Shown here piece by piece: positions 1 through 8,809 of a stretch of DNA of 64,000 nt. The stretch is taken from contig DUNO01000008.1 in NCBI GenBank assembly GCA_012839295.1, positions 124,001 to 188,000 of the forward strand, written 5' to 3'. The position numbers and the translations under genes are program-made. Position 1 is the first letter of the stretch, and the number at the start of each line of letters is the position of its first letter. Origin of the DNA: Clostridiales bacterium (GTDB lineage Bacteria; Bacillota; Clostridia; Lachnospirales; Lachnospiraceae). The notes below the pieces were generated by a model that saw only the letters and a program-made list of their open reading frames with translations, ran no database searches and had not been told where the DNA came from.

Positions 1-59
1 CCTCCTACCGTTATCATAACTTCTGGTAAGGCATTTGATCATATCCAAAGCCGCAGAAA

Positions 60-102
60 GGCTGTCCGAAGGGTATTCTAGATATAATACCCCCGGACAG
101 CC
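60..102 (-). terminator. strong stem-loop, probable terminator
   Basis: An inverted repeat pairs 60-77 with 86-102 with a single bulge and an 8-base loop (78-85). It lies downstream of the secreted protein at 169-1230 and would stop its transcript. There is no clear T-run on either side, so intrinsic termination is probable rather than certain. Confidence 0.5.
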
Positions 103-116
103 TAAGCGGTAAGGTG

Positions 117-168
117 CATTCCAAACGGATGGGAAAAAGCCGGTAATTGTCGGCAGCAGGTATAGTAA
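117..168 (-). pseudogene. remnant of a DUF1648/SdpI-like gene (duplicate of 7732-7782)
   Basis: About 52 bases match the inside of the DUF1648 gene at 7506-7991 with only about three differences. Read on the minus strand it gives LLYLLPTITGFFPSVWN, against LLYLLLTITGLFPSVWN in the intact gene. Similarity starts right at the stop codon of the neighbouring gene (169-171) and ends near 117. The minus-strand frame stays open to base 1, through the hairpin at 60-102, but the sequence beyond 117 no longer resembles DUF1648. Best read as a scar of a duplication or recombination event; a paralogue continuing left of the window cannot be excluded. Confidence 0.6.
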
Positions 169-1230
169 TTACCAATAATTATCGTAAATATCTTGTATCG
201 TCAACTCATCCTTTGTACCATCTGCATTTAACCGATAGTAAGTTTCTTTATCCATGTCATAATATACGATTTCATCTGCAGTGTACTTGAACAGACCTCC
301 CTGTTCACTTTCTACATTGTAACGAAAATCTTGTGACAGGATAGCTGTCATTTTCAAATTACTCAGGGTCAATTTATAAAACTTTTCACTTTCATTGACT
401 ATATCTTCCTCCACAATATAATGCCACAACCGAATATAAGCATATTTTGCGGTGGTCTCATATACTTTCCAGCCATAGCAGGAAGAAGCAAGTTTTTTTT
501 CTGCCCCTGTTTTTAGGTCATAAGCATATAATTTGTTGTCGCTGGAATATACCAGATAGCGCCCATCATACAAACTTTGCGGACCTGACGGTGCATTGGA
601 ATAAGCTACAGAGCCGCCTCCATTCCAACCATCCCAATTCTCAGCGAGGTCATTATTTGAAAGGTCAATCTTGGACAGGAACTTTGCAGGCACTATTTTT
701 TTGTTTGTTACATTTTTGGTATCGATAACATATATTTTATTCAGATTCAATCCAATGTATATTTTACTGTCATAAATACCTAAGATACCATAATATCCAC
801 CGGTAGTTTCGGTGTGTACTTTGGCAGAAAAACTTCCGATTGCTTGGGATTTATGAGTACTGATTGTCATTTTATAAAGTGTGACAGTTCCTTCGGACGA
901 TGAAATGCGAGTTCCTTTTGTGTAATAGATATATGTTCCATTCGTCCAGGCGTCAGCAAGGCCTTCCCAAACGCCATCAGAGGTTAAATCTGTCAGCGCA
1001 ATACCATTATTTTTAGTTTCTGAACCGGACTCACGAAGTATGGAATTTCCAGCTTCGTCTTTATCGTACCAAAAATAAACTCCTGCGATGTTTGTCCTTG
1101 ATGAACTGGTTGATTCATCGTAATTAATTTCAATCTTCTCATAGCCCTGAGTGGCTGCGTTTGCTTTTATGCCGGGATTGAGAATCACTATAAGGACAAC
1201 CATTGAAAATAATGTTAGATACCGTCTCAT
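169..1230 (-). CDS. secreted protein of unknown function, propeller-like
   Basis: 353 residues with an N-terminal signal peptide (about residues 1-26, ending ...KANAA). The mature part has short blade-like repeats of the kind found in DUF5050/YncE-like beta-propellers, for example GILGIYDSKIYIGLNLNKIY, LVYSSDNKLYAYDLKTG and EIVYYDMDKETYYRLN. The ATG at 1230 follows a good AGGAGG site. No catalytic motif is recognised; family assignment rests only on the strand-turn pattern. It is first in a run of three exported proteins on the same strand, suggesting a surface or extracellular role. Its stop codon abuts a fragment of a DUF1648 gene. Confidence 0.6.
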   Translation of the reverse strand: MRRYLTLFSMVVLIVILNPGIKANAATQGYEKIEINYDESTSSSRTNIAGVYFWYDKDEAGNSILRESGSETKNNGIALTDLTSDGVWEGLADAWTNGTYIYYTKGTRISSSEGTVTLYKMTISTHKSQAIGSFSAKVHTETTGGYYGILGIYDSKIYIGLNLNKIYVIDTKNVTNKKIVPAKFLSKIDLSNNDLAENWDGWNGGGSVAYSNAPSGPQSLYDGRYLVYSSDNKLYAYDLKTGAEKKLASSCYGWKVYETTAKYAYIRLWHYIVEEDIVNESEKFYKLTLSNLKMTAILSQDFRYNVESEQGGLFKYTADEIVYYDMDKETYYRLNADGTKDELTIQDIYDNYW

Positions 1231-1404
1231 AATTTTTTTCCTCCTGCTAGATAATATTGTAGTAGTTTTTTATGTCCCTCTCAAGGGATATTGCTTAACG
1301 GCTAGATACTCAGTACCAGTTCTTCCCCCTTCCATTAATTGAACTAGGCTATGTTATCTTTGGTAATCAAATAAATATTATTAATTTTTTCATAAATCCC
1401 CGTG

Positions 1405-2583
1405 TTAATCTACTATTTTTGCAATACCCCATTTATCATTCTTTTTATAAAATACTGCATCCGGATCCATCGCTGTTACAGCGGTTGCATCAAACTTCCA
1501 CGTTTCCTTGCTAACCTTAGTACCCTTTGCATTTATCAGCTTATACACCCCCTTGCTGCCTACGATAGCAATTCCCTTTTCCGTAAAACAATTTGCATCC
1601 GCATATTTTGTCTTAAATAATGTTTTACCTTTTTTATTAATATAGGAATATGTACCATCACTGTTTTTGACCGTGGCATATCCATTTACAAAAGAACTGC
1701 TTTGAGCATATTCAAATGGAATCACTGTTTTTCCCGCTTTATTGATAAATCCCCACTTTCCATCCTTTTGTACACATGCTAATCCATCATTGAATACCTT
1801 ATATGTATAATTTGAATCAGTAACCCAAAAATTTGTGAATTGATATTTTATAATAACTTTTCCGCTTTTATCGATAAAACCCCATTTCCCATTCTTCATT
1901 ACAGGTGCCAGCCCTTGATTAAACGGACGGACTGCCTCAAAAACAAATGGTATTGCTGTATTTACCTCACTGTCTACATATCCCCACTGCCCCCCTTCCA
2001 GTCCGTCATTGCGTATGCTGCATAATAAACCTTCCGTGTACCAGTAAGAGTAATCCATTGTTATTGGAAAAGACCGATAGTTTCCCTCCTTATCCACAAA
2101 ATATGTATCGGCCTGCGGTAAACAGTCCGCTATCGTAATACCTTCTGCAAAAGAACTACAAAAACGGGTTATGCTTAACTCCTTATTATTAATTTTTTTA
2201 TTGACCTGCCCTAAGGATAACACTATATTTCCTTTGGTATCTATATAATATGCATCAGTTGCCCCAGGATCAGGATTTTCCTCATTATAAATCGTAATAC
2301 ATGCCAACCCTTCATGAAAATTTTGAACCGTCATATCTTTATAGCCCCTGTCCAGCGTATATTTTTTTTCAGATAAATCAATTACCACCTTTCCATTTTG
2401 ATCCAAATACTTATACACTCCGTCTTCTTTTACCCAGACTAGTCCCTCTGAGTAGTAACCAACTTCATCATAAACTGCATCGGTTAAAAAACTTAATGCC
2501 GGGCTTGTCGCCGCCAATACGGGACTTACTGCCAGGATGCCTGCGCAAAGGCTCACTACTATCATTGCTATTATTCTCTTCAT
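1405..2583 (-). CDS. secreted WG-repeat protein
   Basis: 392 residues with a signal peptide (about 1-24, ending PVLAA). The body is a series of WG (beta-leg) repeats, recognisable as KWGFIDKSGKVII, KWGFINKAGKTVIPFEYA, YSYINKKGKTLFKTKYA and QWGYVDSEVNTAIPFVFEA. These repeats are common in secreted proteins of Clostridia and Bacteroidetes, with no established biochemical role. The ATG at 2583 is preceded by AGGGAGG. It lies in tandem with a longer WG-repeat protein upstream and may be a paralogue of it; binding or surface display is the most that can be inferred. Confidence 0.8.
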   Translation of the reverse strand: MKRIIAMIVVSLCAGILAVSPVLAATSPALSFLTDAVYDEVGYYSEGLVWVKEDGVYKYLDQNGKVVIDLSEKKYTLDRGYKDMTVQNFHEGLACITIYNEENPDPGATDAYYIDTKGNIVLSLGQVNKKINNKELSITRFCSSFAEGITIADCLPQADTYFVDKEGNYRSFPITMDYSYWYTEGLLCSIRNDGLEGGQWGYVDSEVNTAIPFVFEAVRPFNQGLAPVMKNGKWGFIDKSGKVIIKYQFTNFWVTDSNYTYKVFNDGLACVQKDGKWGFINKAGKTVIPFEYAQSSSFVNGYATVKNSDGTYSYINKKGKTLFKTKYADANCFTEKGIAIVGSKGVYKLINAKGTKVSKETWKFDATAVTAMDPDAVFYKKNDKWGIAKIVD

Positions 2584-2683
2584 TTTATCCTCCCTTTAAA
2601 TTTTTCATTATTTGATGATTTGACAATGCCAAATCATATCTCTGCCAGATCAGCTGCATAAATGCATCATCTACTTGCATTTG

Positions 2684-5110
2684 CTAAAGCTTATGGACGC
2701 GGTATAATCTTCCGTCCAGGTAGACCAGAATTGATCCGTATTTATTAGGTACATAATTGCTGCTGCGATAGATCGCATTTTTCTTCGTAAAGCAATAGCT
2801 GCTGAGCAAGGTACCATCGGAACGCATTAATGCATAATAATCCTCATCGATTTTCCGGACAAAGGTATACCCATGATTAAAATCAGCCACATCTGTAAAA
2901 AATGTTTCATTATTGATTAATTTTCCCAGACCGTCATAATATTTGTCATTTAATTTCACAATATTATCCGTATACATTAGTCCTGATTCTCTTAATCCAC
3001 TATAAGGAAGTGCTGACAAATTATAAGTAGGAGCCTCTATTGTACCGAGCTTCCTGCCGCCTGCACTATAAAATGTAAGCCTGTATCGGAAGGGATTGGA
3101 AAGCTCCTTCAGACTCACATATCCATCACCGGTAGGCTCTATTGCTTTGCAGTCCGTAGGGGAGATTATTATTTTATTCTTCCCTGTTACAAAGCATGAA
3201 TCACCATCCTTCATAGTAAATATCATATCGTCATTTCCCGTATAAGCTTTGTTGACATTTGCATAATATTGTCCTGTATAAAATCCTGTTTCATCATAAT
3301 AGACACCGGCTGAATTGATTACTGTATTGCCCTCAGTTACAGAAGTATATATTATTACAATCGGATATCCTGAATCAGACCGGAGTGTTTCATAGTTGCT
3401 GACCTTTGATATGGACAGCTTATTTGCTCCCGTTACGGCTTTCAGTGTCAGTATATTATCCTCGGAAAGCACCGCAATGCAGTCTGAGCCAAGGATTTCT
3501 GCTTTTTTTATTCCAGCCGGATTCTCTTTACTGCCGATTACTTCCGGTATACCTATGGACATGATCTGTACACCCGACTTATTATATACACCATATGCGG
3601 TAAAAAATCCTTGTGACACCTCCTCACTGACGCCGGCATTTAACAATTTTGTTTCCGCAAGTAATAATCCGTATTTAAAATAAGATGAATCTCCAATGGA
3701 GGGCTGTGTTGATACCTCCAGGCTGACCGGTGCCAGTGCCGAGTTAATATCCAGCATCCCCATATCGATACCTGATACATCCGCCCCTCCTAATACAAGA
3801 TTCAAATCTTCCTTGGCATGATCTGTAAAGTCCAATTTCTTCTTTCCCTGCGTATCGACAAATCCATCGAATGCCAGATAAGAATTCAAATTAAGTTTTA
3901 AATCAGGATAATAATAGAGAATGACAGCATGTGCGTAGCCATCACTGAAGGTTCCCAGCTTCACGGAGCAGTTTGGCAGATTGGCACAGAGACTGTATTC
4001 CTTGCCATGGTTAATAATCAGCTTTTCGGACAAATCCATAGGATTTCCTTCCTGGGCGCTGTAGATATACTCTTTATCAATCTCACCCAGCAGAATCCCT
4101 GATTGACCGCCATCCATCAGAGAAGAAAATTTAAACTCGGACAGGTTTCCCGCCGCATCACAATAAGCCCATTTTCCCTCTGCATTTTCAAATATAGCAT
4201 ATCCGCCGCTGACCACCCAGCCATTTTCATAGAAAGGTTTTACTACTATATTTCCTTTTTCATCCATCATCCCATATTTTCCATCTGCCCTGATCATCGC
4301 AATCCCATCCACAAAGCCTGTGGTGTAAATGTAAGTTGATGAACTATAAATTTCCTCAAATTTATATTGATTTAACACTTTTCCTGTTTTGATATTGATG
4401 ATGGCACCCTGTATCCAAACGAAATCACTATACCAGTCCTCTGAGGCATCAAGCTTTCCTGACGCATTCAGCCATGCATCCCTGTAATTATACTCCCCCT
4501 CATTTTTCTTCACATAGGTATTCTTGCGGATACCGAAGACCGAAGTGCCATCACTGCCAAATTCAGCAATCAGCGCCGAATCCGGTCCGTAATATTTTGT
4601 ACTGCTTCCATCATAAGTCCAGACCAGATTACCAAGCAATCCAATGGTATAATCCTTATCTGTGACAGAATCATATGCGGTAAAATCAAAGCCGCTTGTA
4701 TCCGTAATGACACTGCTGATTCTGTCAGCTGCGGAAACCTTCACATATACCTCCTTACTATAGGAGCTGTAGTACATCTTCCCTTTACTCTTTGCATATG
4801 CCCTGACCTTATAATAATAGCCTCCTTCGGAAAGTCCACCATCTTCATAGGCATTGAGATTACTTGTTTTTATTTTGGTATATCCTGCACTTTTTTGTTT
4901 TGAACGATAAAAGATATATCCTGTTGCCTTACTGACTTTTTTCACCTTCAGACTGACAGAAGCTTTTGACAAGCAGGATGCCGTAAGCTGTGGTTTACTC
5001 AATGTTATAGTGTCTGCTTTTGCACTGACCGGGATTGTAGCCATCGATAAAAACAATGCACAAAAAATTATACTGATACTTTTTTTTACGATTCCCTCTA
5101 AATACCTCAT
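2684..5110 (-). CDS. large secreted protein with FN3-like domain and WG-type repeats
   Basis: About 808 residues. The start is placed at 5110 (MRYLEGIVKK) because GGGAG lies about 7 bases upstream; an in-frame start at 5137 has no such site. A signal peptide covers residues 1-31 (ending VSAKA). Residues about 35-125 look like a fibronectin-type-III domain (ATGYIFYRSKQKSAGYTKI, YYYKVRAYAKSKGK). Degenerate WG-like repeats follow (KYGMMDEKGNIVVKPFYENG, KWAYCDAAGNL, YYALMRSDGTLLSSY). Probably a surface or secreted structural protein of unknown function, in the same direction as the two other exported genes. Confidence 0.75.
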   Translation of the reverse strand: MRYLEGIVKKSISIIFCALFLSMATIPVSAKADTITLSKPQLTASCLSKASVSLKVKKVSKATGYIFYRSKQKSAGYTKIKTSNLNAYEDGGLSEGGYYYKVRAYAKSKGKMYYSSYSKEVYVKVSAADRISSVITDTSGFDFTAYDSVTDKDYTIGLLGNLVWTYDGSSTKYYGPDSALIAEFGSDGTSVFGIRKNTYVKKNEGEYNYRDAWLNASGKLDASEDWYSDFVWIQGAIINIKTGKVLNQYKFEEIYSSSTYIYTTGFVDGIAMIRADGKYGMMDEKGNIVVKPFYENGWVVSGGYAIFENAEGKWAYCDAAGNLSEFKFSSLMDGGQSGILLGEIDKEYIYSAQEGNPMDLSEKLIINHGKEYSLCANLPNCSVKLGTFSDGYAHAVILYYYPDLKLNLNSYLAFDGFVDTQGKKKLDFTDHAKEDLNLVLGGADVSGIDMGMLDINSALAPVSLEVSTQPSIGDSSYFKYGLLLAETKLLNAGVSEEVSQGFFTAYGVYNKSGVQIMSIGIPEVIGSKENPAGIKKAEILGSDCIAVLSEDNILTLKAVTGANKLSISKVSNYETLRSDSGYPIVIIYTSVTEGNTVINSAGVYYDETGFYTGQYYANVNKAYTGNDDMIFTMKDGDSCFVTGKNKIIISPTDCKAIEPTGDGYVSLKELSNPFRYRLTFYSAGGRKLGTIEAPTYNLSALPYSGLRESGLMYTDNIVKLNDKYYDGLGKLINNETFFTDVADFNHGYTFVRKIDEDYYALMRSDGTLLSSYCFTKKNAIYRSSNYVPNKYGSILVYLDGRLYRVHKL

Positions 5111-5400
5111 AATCACTCCCTGACCTTCCCTATTCAATGATCTCGATTACCTGTTTGTTCAAGAATCCATCGCTATTTAGTATTCTGCATATATTCTTCC
5201 CTCCCATGTAGTATCAAGGCTGTTCCCCTATTTTTCTTTTTGCAACTATCATAACAGAAAATTATGGATTTTAATTACAATTTCAAAATTGGGCTTTATT
5301 CCATCAAAAAAAGCACAAAAAAATTCCGGTCATAAACCGGCAGTCAGTAATTTTACTATGTAAGCGAAGCACAGGTAAATTCACTTGCCATAAATTGAAA
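5111..5400. other. intergenic region, no gene seen
   Basis: This AT-rich spacer separates the WG-repeat gene from the terminator of the kinase gene. It should hold the leftward promoter for 5110-2684, but no convincing -35/-10 pair was identified. No coding potential was seen. Confidence 0.5.
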
Positions 5401-5450
5401 AGCTCTGTATCTCCCACCAAGTTGTGTTACTTGGTGGGAGATACAGAGCT
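5401..5450 (-). terminator. rho-independent terminator of the AgrC/AgrA-like operon
   Basis: A perfect 22-bp inverted repeat (5401-5422 with 5429-5450) with a 6-base loop, flanked by AAAA on the left and TTTT on the right, so it can act in both directions. It begins 3 bases after the histidine kinase stop codon. Confidence 0.9.
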
Positions 5451-5452
5451 TT

Positions 5453-6733
5453 TTATAACCCCGCTGTCAGAGACAGCATCGCACAATAAATTCCATCTTT
5501 CCAGCCAGCCTGGAATTCACCGTTATACCGGAGGGCAATATCCCGAAGAATCTCCTGACCATAGCTTTTTCGCTCACGGGAATGAAGTTTCTTCGGCTCT
5601 AAGGAGGAATTTTCAACCTTAATGTGAAGATAGTCTTCCTTTCTCACAGCCTTTACACTAATAAAACGATCTTCCCCGGAACAATTCCCGGCTGCATGGA
5701 TGGCATTATCCATCAGGTTCGTAAAAATACTGCACATATGGACCGGCTGTATATAAGGTTCTTCCTCTATCTCCAGGGAAGTATCCAGGCGAATGGCCTG
5801 TTCCCGGCAAAGCGGTGCCTTTTCGTCCATGACCGCATTGACTACCGGGTTGCCACAGTAGGTATATTCCTTTGTTTTCGCAATCTCTTCCTTGAGCGCA
5901 TCTAAAAGTTCACGGGACTGTTTCGTATCCCCCTGTTCTGTCATATGGTATGCCGTAAGCAGTTGATTATTAAAGTCATGCCTCAGCTTTGCCATTTCAC
6001 CCCGTCTGGCTTCGATCGACTGATAATGGACATTCTCCAGCTGATAAAGCTTTTCCAGCTCCTGGAGCTGCCTTGCCATTTCCTCCTTCCTTCCCTGCTC
6101 CATCAGTACATAGAGCAGGATAAAATCAGCAACAAAACCTAGAATCACACCAATGCAGACAAAAAAGTCATTATAGAATATCTCTGTATCAACACTGCCA
6201 TTCATGAAATAGAGTGTGATCAGCTGGCTGACCGGAAACACAAAAAACAACCAGATTATCCGGGATGACTTTTTATAATTAATGATCCTGTTCCATGTAA
6301 TGAGGAGTAAAATTGAAAGAATCATTACAATTGCAACATCTAAAGACACGAATACAACCATTTTAAGGCTATTAAAACTGGCATCAAAAACGGTGCCTGA
6401 ATATTTCATCAGAGATATACAAAGGATGTCACCAATATATGTAATGATTGTCCATAATATATAGAAGAGTATCTTTTTCCATAGCTTATCCTTAAAACCT
6501 ATGACCAGATAAAGGACCGCTATGGCGATACACAGCCAGTACATGATTTCTGCCAAAATGTCATCCGCATGGGTAATTTTTATATATGCCGGCAGCAGAT
6601 TAATCAGCGTGAATATCAAGGCCAAAGTCCAGCGCGGCATTTGAGTCCGGCGAGGCTCAAATGCCAGGGAAAACTCCATTCCGGTCAAGAACATAGTCAG
6701 ACACCAAAGCGCGAAATTGATCCATAAATACAT
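5453..6733 (-). CDS. AgrC-type membrane sensor histidine kinase (GHKL)
   Basis: 426 residues. Residues 1-212 contain about six to seven hydrophobic membrane segments. A coiled linker (213-245) leads to the H-box LRHDFNNQLL with the presumed phospho-acceptor His252. The N-box of the GHKL ATPase is NLMDNAIHAAG (Asn343), followed by a C-terminal ATP-lid region. This architecture is that of AgrC/ComD/NatK-like quorum or peptide sensors. It is last of a three-gene operon (DUF1648 protein, LytTR regulator, kinase); the LytTR regulator is its obvious partner. The ligand is unknown and no AgrB/AgrD pair is present nearby, so peptide sensing is not established. Confidence 0.9.
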   Translation of the reverse strand: MYLWINFALWCLTMFLTGMEFSLAFEPRRTQMPRWTLALIFTLINLLPAYIKITHADDILAEIMYWLCIAIAVLYLVIGFKDKLWKKILFYILWTIITYIGDILCISLMKYSGTVFDASFNSLKMVVFVSLDVAIVMILSILLLITWNRIINYKKSSRIIWLFFVFPVSQLITLYFMNGSVDTEIFYNDFFVCIGVILGFVADFILLYVLMEQGRKEEMARQLQELEKLYQLENVHYQSIEARRGEMAKLRHDFNNQLLTAYHMTEQGDTKQSRELLDALKEEIAKTKEYTYCGNPVVNAVMDEKAPLCREQAIRLDTSLEIEEEPYIQPVHMCSIFTNLMDNAIHAAGNCSGEDRFISVKAVRKEDYLHIKVENSSLEPKKLHSRERKSYGQEILRDIALRYNGEFQAGWKDGIYCAMLSLTAGL

Positions 6734-6745
6734 CTTAATTTCCCC

Positions 6746-7456
6746 CTATAATATTTCTCCCATATAACGGAAATACGCCGAACGGGTCTCAGCATATTTT
6801 GCCTTGCTGACCGGCAGCTCCTCTCCCCGTTTCAAAATAATCTGCCTATTCTCAATCCGCCGGATATGGTCCATATTCACCAGATAGCTTTTGTGGCAGT
6901 GCAAAAACTGCTTTGGCAGCCGCTGCTTCAATAATTCCAGGCGCTCATAGCATATAATCCTATCCTGCAGGGTATGTATAATCAGCTGGTGCCCCTGACT
7001 TTCCATGTAGCAGATTGTATGGAAGGGAATTGCGTGAACTGCGCTGTTATGTTGAATGATCAGCTTCTGGGTCTCCAGTTTTTGAAAAGTATCCCAGGCT
7101 TTTTGCAGCATGTTGTCCAAAAGCACGGAATCAATTGGTTTTAGCAGATAACCGCAGAGATTTGACGGCTTTAAAAAGATTCTCTGTGAAAATCTGTCAT
7201 TATAGCCGGTTACGTAGATAATCTGCGTACACGGACTGGCATTATTGAGCTCAGAAGCAAAATCAATTCCATTGAGGGACTGTTTCCATTCAATATCCAT
7301 AAACACAACGTCAAAATATTCCCCCTGGTCTACCGCTTCCAGCAGCAGCTCCGGTGAAAGAAAGCTGCGCAGTGTTTGGATTTTCGCATGATGCTTCAAA
7401 AGCATCCGAAGTGAATCCAATGCTATTATCTCATCATCGCATATTGCGACTCTCAT
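6746..7456 (-). CDS. LytTR-family response regulator (AgrA/NatR type)
   Basis: 236 residues. The receiver domain (1-120) has the acidic pair CDDE at 6-9, the phosphorylation site Asp54 in VFMDIEW and the conserved Lys in LLKPID. The LytTR DNA-binding domain covers about 135-230 (CYMESQGHQLIIHT, FLHCHKSYLVNMDHIRRI). LytTR proteins bind pairs of 9-bp direct repeats. A strong AGAGGAGG site precedes the ATG. Transcribed with and 12 bases before the sensor kinase. A pair of direct repeats at 8668-8707 is a possible target. Confidence 0.92.
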   Translation of the reverse strand: MRVAICDDEIIALDSLRMLLKHHAKIQTLRSFLSPELLLEAVDQGEYFDVVFMDIEWKQSLNGIDFASELNNASPCTQIIYVTGYNDRFSQRIFLKPSNLCGYLLKPIDSVLLDNMLQKAWDTFQKLETQKLIIQHNSAVHAIPFHTICYMESQGHQLIIHTLQDRIICYERLELLKQRLPKQFLHCHKSYLVNMDHIRRIENRQIILKRGEELPVSKAKYAETRSAYFRYMGEIL

Positions 7457-7505
7457 GGTATTCCTCCTCTAACCACAACCCTATCTGGATTAATCCGGGG
7501 CTTCA

Positions 7506-7991
7506 TTATTTTTTTACCAGCCTGCTCACCCTGATGGTGAAGAATATGGGTATACCAAAAGCAACGGCCAGTACCACCGGAAGAAAATAAACCGGTAACG
7601 GACGTGCCTGCATGCTGTTATAATTCAGCCAGAAGAAGATGCCCAATACCACTGCCTTTAACAAAATCAGCATTGTTTTTAAGTTCGAGTACACAATCTC
7701 CCTGTTCTGGTCAGTAACCTCCACCGGCACATTCCAAACGGATGGGAAAAGCCCGGTAATTGTCAGCAGCAGGTATAGTAATATACTGACAATCGGTAAG
7801 GTTAGTAATTCTAATTTATTTCCCCAACGGTCAACCTCCCCCAGTGCATTGTAGTGTCCGGGGATTTTCTCAGGTATACTGCCCCAATTTAGAAACAGGA
7901 CGATAAACATGGCTGCTAATATCAGGATTCCAATGACCTCCAAGATAATTTGCAGCCTAGTGTACTTTAATTTAAAGTTTCTATTTCCCAT
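7506..7991 (-). CDS. DUF1648/SdpI-like integral membrane protein
   Basis: 161 residues from ATG 7991, which has GGAAGG 8 bases upstream; an in-frame GTG at 8000 is less likely. It has four probable membrane helices and the DUF1648 signature region WGSIPEKIPGHYNALGEVDRWG. DUF1648 proteins include the N-terminal part of SdpI, the immunity protein and signal transducer for the SdpC toxin in Bacillus. Being first in an operon with a LytTR two-component pair, it may act in envelope-stress or bacteriocin immunity, but this is inference. Codons 74-91 are duplicated as a fragment at 117-168. Confidence 0.85.
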   Translation of the reverse strand: MGNRNFKLKYTRLQIILEVIGILILAAMFIVLFLNWGSIPEKIPGHYNALGEVDRWGNKLELLTLPIVSILLYLLLTITGLFPSVWNVPVEVTDQNREIVYSNLKTMLILLKAVVLGIFFWLNYNSMQARPLPVYFLPVVLAVAFGIPIFFTIRVSRLVKK

Positions 7992-8199
7992 TCTGATCAC
8001 CTTCCAATATAGCGAGTATATTCTTTAAACTTACTATCTTATCTTATACATAGCTTATCTTTTCCTTACTTGCTATTATATTCCCAGGCGACCATTCTGT
8101 CCATCCTTAATCCTCGTCAATTGCTTATCGTTAGGAGCTTAATTCCATTGACAAATTGTCGAATATTGCATTATTAATTTACAATTATTTTCAAATATT
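7992..8199. other. intergenic region upstream of the DUF1648 operon
   Basis: AT-rich spacer expected to carry the leftward promoter of the DUF1648-LytTR-kinase operon. No -35/-10 pair with good spacing was found with confidence, and no gene is seen. Confidence 0.4.
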
Positions 8200-8238
8200 A
8201 ATCCCGGCAGGGTACCAATAATGTACCTCACCGGGATT
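8200..8238 (-). terminator. terminator of the small gene 8315-8566
   Basis: Stem AATCCCGG pairs with CCGGGATT, with an inner GGTAC/GTACC helix separated by a 3x3 internal loop. It lies just downstream of the 83-residue gene on the minus strand. Confidence 0.6.
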
Positions 8239-8314
8239 CCTTTATACCATATTTTGAATCACTCGAAAAAAACCTATTGCCTTTTTGTAATCAAAGAATC
8301 AGACATCCTTATTC

Positions 8315-8566
8315 CTACCCTTCTTTTTTGTTACTTTTCAGAAGTAAATCGCTTAATTCTTTTAGTAGTTCTTTGTCCGAAGAGGTTACCTTGATATTTG
8401 TACTTAGATTCTTTCCTTCCGGAGTGGTTATTGTTATGTCAATAATTGTCCCAGCTTCAATGCCTGTGTTCTCCACAGCCTTCATAAAAAGCGGAAACTT
8501 TGGATGATTTTGCACAAACTGATTCCATGCGATTGTGAGCTTAAATAATTTTGCCGGATTTACCAT
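8315..8566 (-). CDS. small conserved-type hypothetical protein
   Basis: 83 residues with no signal peptide or membrane segment. The N-terminal half is hydrophobic and aromatic (LFKLTIAWNQFVQNHPKFPL); then comes a strand-rich ITITTPEG segment and a charged Lys-rich tail. A purine-rich stretch precedes the ATG. I recognise the general look of a small protein common in clostridia but cannot give a function. It is monocistronic, with its own terminator at 8200-8238. Confidence 0.6.
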   Translation of the reverse strand: MVNPAKLFKLTIAWNQFVQNHPKFPLFMKAVENTGIEAGTIIDITITTPEGKNLSTNIKVTSSDKELLKELSDLLLKSNKKEG

Positions 8567-8667
8567 GTCTTCTTTTCACCTGCATTCTTGTATTAAGAGT
8601 TTTTATTCAATAAATAGTATTTATGCAGGATAATATATCATATTACAGATTTTAAGTCAAAAAAGAA

Positions 8668-8707
8668 TTCATTAAATTTATAGGATATGATTCGTTAAAT
8701 TTATAGG
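8668..8707. promoter_or_regulatory. pair of 17-bp direct repeats, possible LytTR-type site
   Basis: TTCATTAAATTTATAGG (8668-8684) and TTCGTTAAATTTATAGG (8691-8707) differ at one base and start 23 bp apart, about two helical turns. LytTR regulators bind two direct repeats at roughly this spacing. They lie about 100-140 bp upstream of the small gene starting at 8566. The link to the regulator at 6746-7456 is a guess. Confidence 0.3.
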
Positions 8708-8727
8708 GAGGGCAGACAATAGAATAA

Positions 8728-8771
8728 AAAGACTTTAAATCCCACATATTCCAGCGGAACTTAAAGTCTTT
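8728..8771 (-). terminator. hairpin at the end of the leftward sugar operon
   Basis: AAAGACTTTAA (8728-8738) pairs perfectly with TTAAAGTCTTT (8761-8771) around a 22-base loop, 39 bases after the stop of the isomerase-like gene at 8810. It is a plausible end point for the operon that starts at 15696. Confidence 0.55.
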
Positions 8772-8809
8772 GGGGGGCTTGTCATAATTTAACGGTGGGG
8801 CAAACAGGA

